The notes beneath the pieces are model-generated. The model saw only the letters and a program-made list of their open reading frames with translations. It made no database searches and had not been told where the DNA came from. The translations under genes were made by a program, and so were the position numbers. From Pelotomaculum_C sp050950345 (lineage in GTDB: Bacteria; Bacillota; Desulfotomaculia; Desulfotomaculales; Pelotomaculaceae): 64,000 nt of DNA. The stretch spans positions 1-64,000 of the forward strand of contig JBMNHK010000003.1 in assembly GCA_050950345.1 (NCBI GenBank). Direction: 5' to 3'. Every line of letters begins with the position of its first letter. The stretch's first letter is position 1. Positions 59,752 through 64,000 of the stretch are shown here, in pieces.

Positions 59752-60792
59752 CTATTCCTGGCCCGGCCAAACTCTTAGAATATCATTATAAGTGACTATC
59801 AATATCATTAAAAGCAAGAGGGCAAAACCAACCAGGTGAAAATAGCTTTCTTTGTGTGGATCTACAGGGCGGCCCCGCAGCTTCTCGATGAATAAGAATA
59901 AAAGGCGGCTGCCATCTAAAGCCGGGATAGGAAATAGATTAAAGATCCCCAGGTTAATGCTAAGAAAAGCAGCCAGCTGCAATAACGTAAAGAAGCCAAG
60001 AGCAGCAGCCTTACCGATTTCGCTGACAATCATTACAGGACCTCCAACATCGACAGGTTCCTGTCCAACAATCATTTTACCTACGAAATCCAGCAGGAGC
60101 AACGCTACTTTTACTGTAAAAGAAACACCCTGGCCAAGGGCTTGAGCGAAACCAAGCTGCTGATAAGTTTGCACCGGAGATATGCCTAACATGCCGGTGC
60201 CCTCCGCATCTTCAATTGTGTGCACATTAAAGACTTGTTCCGAGCCGTCTCTGAGCACGGTAACACTGACATCCTGATCTGGAAGTGCACTGATTAAATC
60301 TACCAGTTGTTCCCACTCATCGACTCTCTGATTGTTGATGGCGATGATCTGATCGCCTGGTTGCAATCCGGCACTGATAGCAGGGTAGCCCGGCAGAGTT
60401 TCATTGATCACAGTGGTGGCAGCAGGAATACCTTGAAAAGCAAAAATAACGGCATATATAGCAGCTGCCAGTACAAAGTTCATAAAAGAACCGGCAAATA
60501 TAACGGCAATACGCTGGCCAACTGTTTTCTTATTAAAACCGTGGGATTCATCAGCCTCAGCAGCTTCTTCATTGGGATCCATCCCGGCCATGCTGACAAA
60601 GCCACCCAGGGGCAATAAGCGCAGATTGTATTTTGTGCCTCCTTTAGTTATGCCCGTCACCCTGGGGCCAAAACCAAGGCTGAATTCCTTTACCTTAATG
60701 CCGACAAATTTCGCAACTAAAAAATGTCCCAGCTCATGGACAAAAACCATAATTCCTAAAACAAATACAGAAGCAACAAGGGTTAACATCAT
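59752..60792 (-). CDS. rseP: RIP metalloprotease RseP (site-2 protease)
   Basis: 346 aa, four membrane helices. Zinc motif FVHELGHFLVAKFVG (HExxH, residues about 19-23) in the first helix; PDZ domain (about residues 125-215, YPAISAGLQPGDQIIAINNQRV); LDG motif in NLFPIPALDGSRLLFLFIE. It cleaves anti-sigma factors and signal peptide remnants within the membrane. Between dxr and ispG. Confidence 0.96.
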   Translation of the reverse strand: MMLTLVASVFVLGIMVFVHELGHFLVAKFVGIKVKEFSLGFGPRVTGITKGGTKYNLRLLPLGGFVSMAGMDPNEEAAEADESHGFNKKTVGQRIAVIFAGSFMNFVLAAAIYAVIFAFQGIPAATTVINETLPGYPAISAGLQPGDQIIAINNQRVDEWEQLVDLISALPDQDVSVTVLRDGSEQVFNVHTIEDAEGTGMLGISPVQTYQQLGFAQALGQGVSFTVKVALLLLDFVGKMIVGQEPVDVGGPVMIVSEIGKAAALGFFTLLQLAAFLSINLGIFNLFPIPALDGSRLLFLFIEKLRGRPVDPHKESYFHLVGFALLLLMILIVTYNDILRVWPGQE

Positions 60793-60815
60793 CTACCACC
60801 TCGGAATCTTCTGTC

Positions 60816-61976
60816 TCATAAAGAGACCAGCTGTTCAGCCAATAGCCTGGCCCAGCGGTCTGCCTCCATGATCTCGGCAAGACCGGGATTGCTAAGGCAG
60901 TTATGCTTTGACATTACTTTTTCAACCACTTCAGGTATTCTGGCAAAAGACATCCTGTTTTGCAAGAAAGCATGAACAGCTATTTCATTTGCCCCATTAA
61001 GAACAGCAGGCATCGTACCGCCCATCCTGCCGGCCTCAAAAGCCAGCTTTAAGGACGGGAATCTTTCAAGATCCGGTTTTTCAAAGGTTAAGTGCTGCAT
61101 TTTCGTCAAATCAAGCCTGGGAACCTTCCCTGGCAGCCGTTGTGGGTAGGTCAAGGCATACTGGATTGGCAGGCGCATATCCGGTAAACCGAGCTGGGCC
61201 AGCACAGAGCCATCAATGAATTCTACTGCAGAATGCACAATGCTCTGGGGGTGGATAGCAACCTCAATTTGGTCGTACTCCAACCCAAATAGCCATTTGG
61301 CTTCAATTACTTCGAGACCTTTATTCATCATGGTAGCTGAATCGATAGTAATTTTGCTGCCCATGCTCCAATTGGGATGGTTCAATGCCATCTCAACGGT
61401 AACTGCAGCCATCTCTCCTCTGGACATGTTCCGGAATGGCCCGCCTGAGGCGGTAAGAATGATTTTTTCAATAGCGCTTGCAGGTTGACTGTGCAGGCAT
61501 TGCCAGATGGCGGAATGTTCGCTGTCAACAGGTCGCAGGGGCTTGTTTTTGTCAGCCGCCAGGCCGATTACAATTTCTCCGGCAGCTACAAGGGTTTCCT
61601 TGTTGGCCAACGCTACTTCTTTACCAGCGTTTAAGGCCGCTATAGTTGGTTTGATCCCCTCAACACCTGTCAGGGCAATAACCACCATGTCTGCTTCCGG
61701 CATTGCGGCAAGGTTGATCATACCTGCCGGGCCATAAGCCAGTTCGATTTTGTTATTATCATCATACCCATCAGCAGCCATCAATTGATCCAGAGTTTCC
61801 TGGGTTGCCAGTGCGGCAGCTAGGGGGCGGAATTCTTTTATTTGCTCCAATAAAAGGCGCCAGTTTTTCCCGGCTCCCAGCCCTACTACCTTAAACTCTT
61901 CCGGCAGGCTTCTTACCACATCCAGTGTCTGAGTACCGATTGATCCAGTGCTGCCGAGGATTACAATTCGCTTCAT
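60816..61976 (-). CDS. dxr: 1-deoxy-D-xylulose 5-phosphate reductoisomerase
   Basis: 386 aa, first committed step of the MEP pathway. NADPH loop VILGSTGSIGTQTLDVV, LANKETLVAAGEIV, metal site RPVDSEHSAIWQCL, ILTASGGPFRN and MGSKITIDSATMMNKGLEVIEAKWLFG are intact. It is 23 nt upstream of rseP. Confidence 0.98.
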   Translation of the reverse strand: MKRIVILGSTGSIGTQTLDVVRSLPEEFKVVGLGAGKNWRLLLEQIKEFRPLAAALATQETLDQLMAADGYDDNNKIELAYGPAGMINLAAMPEADMVVIALTGVEGIKPTIAALNAGKEVALANKETLVAAGEIVIGLAADKNKPLRPVDSEHSAIWQCLHSQPASAIEKIILTASGGPFRNMSRGEMAAVTVEMALNHPNWSMGSKITIDSATMMNKGLEVIEAKWLFGLEYDQIEVAIHPQSIVHSAVEFIDGSVLAQLGLPDMRLPIQYALTYPQRLPGKVPRLDLTKMQHLTFEKPDLERFPSLKLAFEAGRMGGTMPAVLNGANEIAVHAFLQNRMSFARIPEVVEKVMSKHNCLSNPGLAEIMEADRWARLLAEQLVSL

Positions 61977-61996
61977 AGTCTATTCCACCATCATAA

Positions 61997-63040
61997 TTAT
62001 TTTTGATTGTATAAGGTCCCTACTGCTTTAATGATCGACTTCAGGGCAATGAGGATAATCGGACCTAATATAAGGCCTGCCAAACCAATGGTTTTCAATC
62101 CCGCATACATAGCCAGCATTGTTTCCAGTGGGTGCAGTCCAAGGTTAGCGGATACAACCTTTGCTTCCATTACCTGTCTAACAACAAAGACTACGCCATA
62201 CAATAGCAATAGTTTGATGGCCAATGCTGTATCGCCAGTGGCAAAAGACCAGATAACCCAGGGTATATAAATGGTGGCAGGTCCCAGAACTGGGATCATA
62301 TCAAATAAGCCAACCAACAAACCAATGGTAAGAGCATAATAGGAACCGATCAGATATAATCCAACCACACTAAGTATCGTCGTGATTAAGGCCAAAATTA
62401 CCTGGGCGCGGAAATAGCCGACAAAAGCTACGCCAATATCTTTTAAAATGGTGATAACTTTTTCACCCCAGGTGGCAGGCATGTACCGGATGAAAAGAGA
62501 AGTCAGCATCTGCCGGTCCCGGGCTAAAAAGTAGGTGGCCAATAAACTAAATATCAGGATGGCAATCGTACCGGGCACAATTGACAGAAAGCCCATCATG
62601 GAATTAATAAGGCTGGTAATCAGCCCTTGCAAACTTGAGGCCAGACTGGAAATACTCTGCTCCAGGGATGAAGCCACTGAAGGAGGAAGTGTAATATAGA
62701 ATGCTGTGGTTTTCTCAATAAACAGCTGATAATAATACTTTAATTCAGCTGTTACGGCAGGCAATGAAGCGGCGAGCATAAGCAGCTCTGAGATGAGTTT
62801 GACAATAAGAAAGATAAATAAAACGCTCAGACTGCCAAAAACCACCAGCATCGTCAGCAACACTGCAAAACTGCGGGGCACGCGCAAGCGCTGGAGTACT
62901 CTTGTGAGAGGTTCCATCAAAGCTGTGATAATAAGTGCAACAATGAAAGGCACTAAAATTGGAATTACATAGACATATGCTGCTATTAAAACTAATATCG
63001 CTACAACTGCGTAAATAAAGATTAAGATGGGTTTTGGCAC
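61997..63040 (-). CDS. AI-2E (PerM) family membrane transporter
   Basis: 347 aa. About seven to eight hydrophobic helices (IFIYAVVAILVLIAAYVYVIPILVPFIVAL at the N-terminus, quoted in two helices). Typical C-terminal motifs: GLLVGLFDMIPVLGPATIYIPWVIW and VVSANLGLHPLETMLAMYAGLK. A central extracytoplasmic helical region lies about residues 95-150. Substrate unknown; sporulation protein YtvI is a related type. Inserted between cdsA and dxr, unlike Bacillus. Confidence 0.9.
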   Translation of the reverse strand: MPKPILIFIYAVVAILVLIAAYVYVIPILVPFIVALIITALMEPLTRVLQRLRVPRSFAVLLTMLVVFGSLSVLFIFLIVKLISELLMLAASLPAVTAELKYYYQLFIEKTTAFYITLPPSVASSLEQSISSLASSLQGLITSLINSMMGFLSIVPGTIAILIFSLLATYFLARDRQMLTSLFIRYMPATWGEKVITILKDIGVAFVGYFRAQVILALITTILSVVGLYLIGSYYALTIGLLVGLFDMIPVLGPATIYIPWVIWSFATGDTALAIKLLLLYGVVFVVRQVMEAKVVSANLGLHPLETMLAMYAGLKTIGLAGLILGPIILIALKSIIKAVGTLYNQK

Positions 63041-63054
63041 TATACCTCACCTCA

Positions 63055-63840
63055 TTATATAAGGAATAACAGCACATAATTGTATACCAGTGGAGCAGTA
63101 AATAGCGAACTGTCGAACCTGTCCAGGATGCCTCCATGGCCTGGGATAATCATGCTAGTGTCTTTGACGCCTGCTTGCCGTTTGAACGCTGATTCCAACA
63201 AATCTCCAACTTCAGCAGCCAGCCCTACCAGAAGCCCCAGGAGCAGCAATTTCGGCATGGATAAAAAAGGATATATGTAAGCAAAAATCAAACTTGTCAG
63301 TATACTGCCGGCCAGGCCGCCAAGAGAGCCTGCCAGGGTCTTATTGGGACTTAATCTCGGTACGATCTTGCGCTTGCCAAAAGACATGCCGAAAATATAG
63401 GCTAAGGTATCGCAGGCCCAGGTGCATAACAACATATATAACAGCCAGATCGCGCCATCCGGCAGTGACCGTATAAGGTATAAATAACTTAACAACCCTA
63501 CGTATAAAGTGCTCATCAGAGTACCGGCACTGTCAAGCAACGAGTAGCCGGGGTAAAAAACCACTGTTGCAATTAGATGCAGAAAAAGAATTATCGTAAT
63601 TGCTGAAACGGGATAACCTTCCGTATGCAGGTATGTACCGCCGAGAAGGATTAAACCTCCAATCACCCCCAGCCATGACACCGGCTTCAAACCGAGCCTG
63701 GCCAGTATTTGCATCATCTCCCTGATGCCAAGTATAGTGATGATGCCAATTAATATTAACAGCGCAGCGCCACCATACCAAACTGCAATTAATATAAGAG
63801 GTATGCCCACCAGGGCACTAATTATTCTTTGCCAAAGCAC
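63055..63840 (-). CDS. cdsA: Phosphatidate cytidylyltransferase
   Basis: Makes CDP-diacylglycerol for all phospholipids; 261 aa, about seven membrane helices. Signature C-terminal block SFGKRKIVPRLSPNKTLAGSLGG then KDTSMIIPGHGGILDRFDSSLF. GTG 63840 (LWQRIISALVGIPLIL) has GGTGAG upstream and gives the family start; the longer frame adds 10 residues. Confidence 0.96.
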   Translation of the reverse strand: MLWQRIISALVGIPLILIAVWYGGAALLILIGIITILGIREMMQILARLGLKPVSWLGVIGGLILLGGTYLHTEGYPVSAITIILFLHLIATVVFYPGYSLLDSAGTLMSTLYVGLLSYLYLIRSLPDGAIWLLYMLLCTWACDTLAYIFGMSFGKRKIVPRLSPNKTLAGSLGGLAGSILTSLIFAYIYPFLSMPKLLLLGLLVGLAAEVGDLLESAFKRQAGVKDTSMIIPGHGGILDRFDSSLFTAPLVYNYVLLFLI

Positions 63841-63883
63841 ATTCTCACCAACTCGTCCCGGTTGTCTCAAAGCCTGCCGAGCA

Positions 63884-64000
63884 TTACTTCTTTAAGCCTC
63901 CAAAACGGCGTTCCCGTTGCTGATAATCCAGAATTGCCTGCATTAAATCCGCTCTGCGAAAATCAGGCCACATGATCGGTGAAATCCAAAACTCAGTATA
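63884..64000 (-). CDS. uppS: Isoprenyl transferase (undecaprenyl diphosphate synthase), C-terminal end
   Basis: The last 38 codons run into the window edge. The frame reads YTEFWISPIMWPDFRRADL then AILDYQQRERRFGGL and stops at 63884-63886. The FW-PDF and QRRFG pattern is the UppS C-terminus. It begins the uppS-cdsA-dxr-rseP-ispG-proS series and makes the lipid carrier that UppP recycles. Confidence 0.94.
   Translation of the reverse strand, partial: YTEFWISPIMWPDFRRADLMQAILDYQQRERRFGGLKK

Overview
The window reads as the chromosome of a spore-forming, low-to-mid GC Firmicute of the Peptococcaceae/Desulfotomaculales type (Pelotomaculum- or Desulfotomaculum-like). Gene order supports this. From the right edge leftwards, nearly everything lies on the minus strand in the order known from Bacillus subtilis: uppS-cdsA-dxr-rseP-ispG-proS, rimP-nusA-rnpM-rplGA-infB-rbfA-nrnA-truB-ribF, rpsO-pnp-deacetylase-M16 peptidase, dipicolinate synthase A/B-asd-dapA-rnj-tepA-ylzJ-ftsK/spoIIIE, rodZ, cinA-recA-recX-rny-ymdB-spoVS. 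Sporulation genes (spoVS, dipicolinate synthase, ymdB, ftsK/spoIIIE) imply endospores. mnmH implies selenium use. No rRNA, tRNA or CRISPR was found.

Region by region. 1-5.4 kb is a decaying accessory patch: an IS3-family element, three short palindromic REP-like repeats, an IS21-family element with a frameshifted istA, and three host genes cut off at IS borders. 5.5-12.3 kb holds a HARE-HTH/coiled-coil protein, guaB, two small clade-type proteins, a histidine phosphatase, a PHP phosphoesterase and an M19 dipeptidase. 12.3-24.2 kb is the spoVS-ymdB-rny-recX-recA block, then a DEAD-box helicase, an N-terminally truncated CinA, a compact FtsH-like protease with a membrane partner, rimO and yajQ. 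24.3-27 kb is the only host block on the plus strand: a 32-residue ORF, a FakA-type kinase and DegV/FakB. 27-40 kb carries rodZ, mnmH, ftsK, uppP, ylzJ, tepA, rnj and the lysine/dipicolinate genes. 40.5-55.5 kb carries dut, an M16 peptidase, a deacetylase, pnp, rpsO and the large translation operon. 55.7-64 kb carries a UgtP-like glycosyltransferase and the proS/isoprenoid/phospholipid operon.

Two themes link these genes. One is RNA turnover and translation: RNase Y, RNase J, PNPase, a DEAD-box helicase, NrnA, YmdB, IF-2, NusA, RimP, RbfA, TruB and RimO all lie here. The other is the lysine/dipicolinate pathway: asd, dapA, dapB and dpaA/dpaB feed both cell wall precursors and the spore core.

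The most interesting signals are: (i) a roughly 200-nt leader before rny with two promoters, several hairpins and a terminator, matching no riboswitch class I know; (ii) apparent gene erosion in the conserved backbone, namely a dapG remnant between asd and dapA, an internally deleted D-Ala-D-Ala carboxypeptidase, an N-terminally truncated cinA, and absence of polC, pgsA and ylxP from their usual places; (iii) a two-gene module before rpsO that looks toxin-antitoxin-like; (iv) a strong promoter plus short hairpin before rimP-nusA, consistent with NusA autoregulation; (v) an excellent sigma-H-type promoter for spoVS and a LexA-type box for recA. Everything was read by eye; no database search was run.
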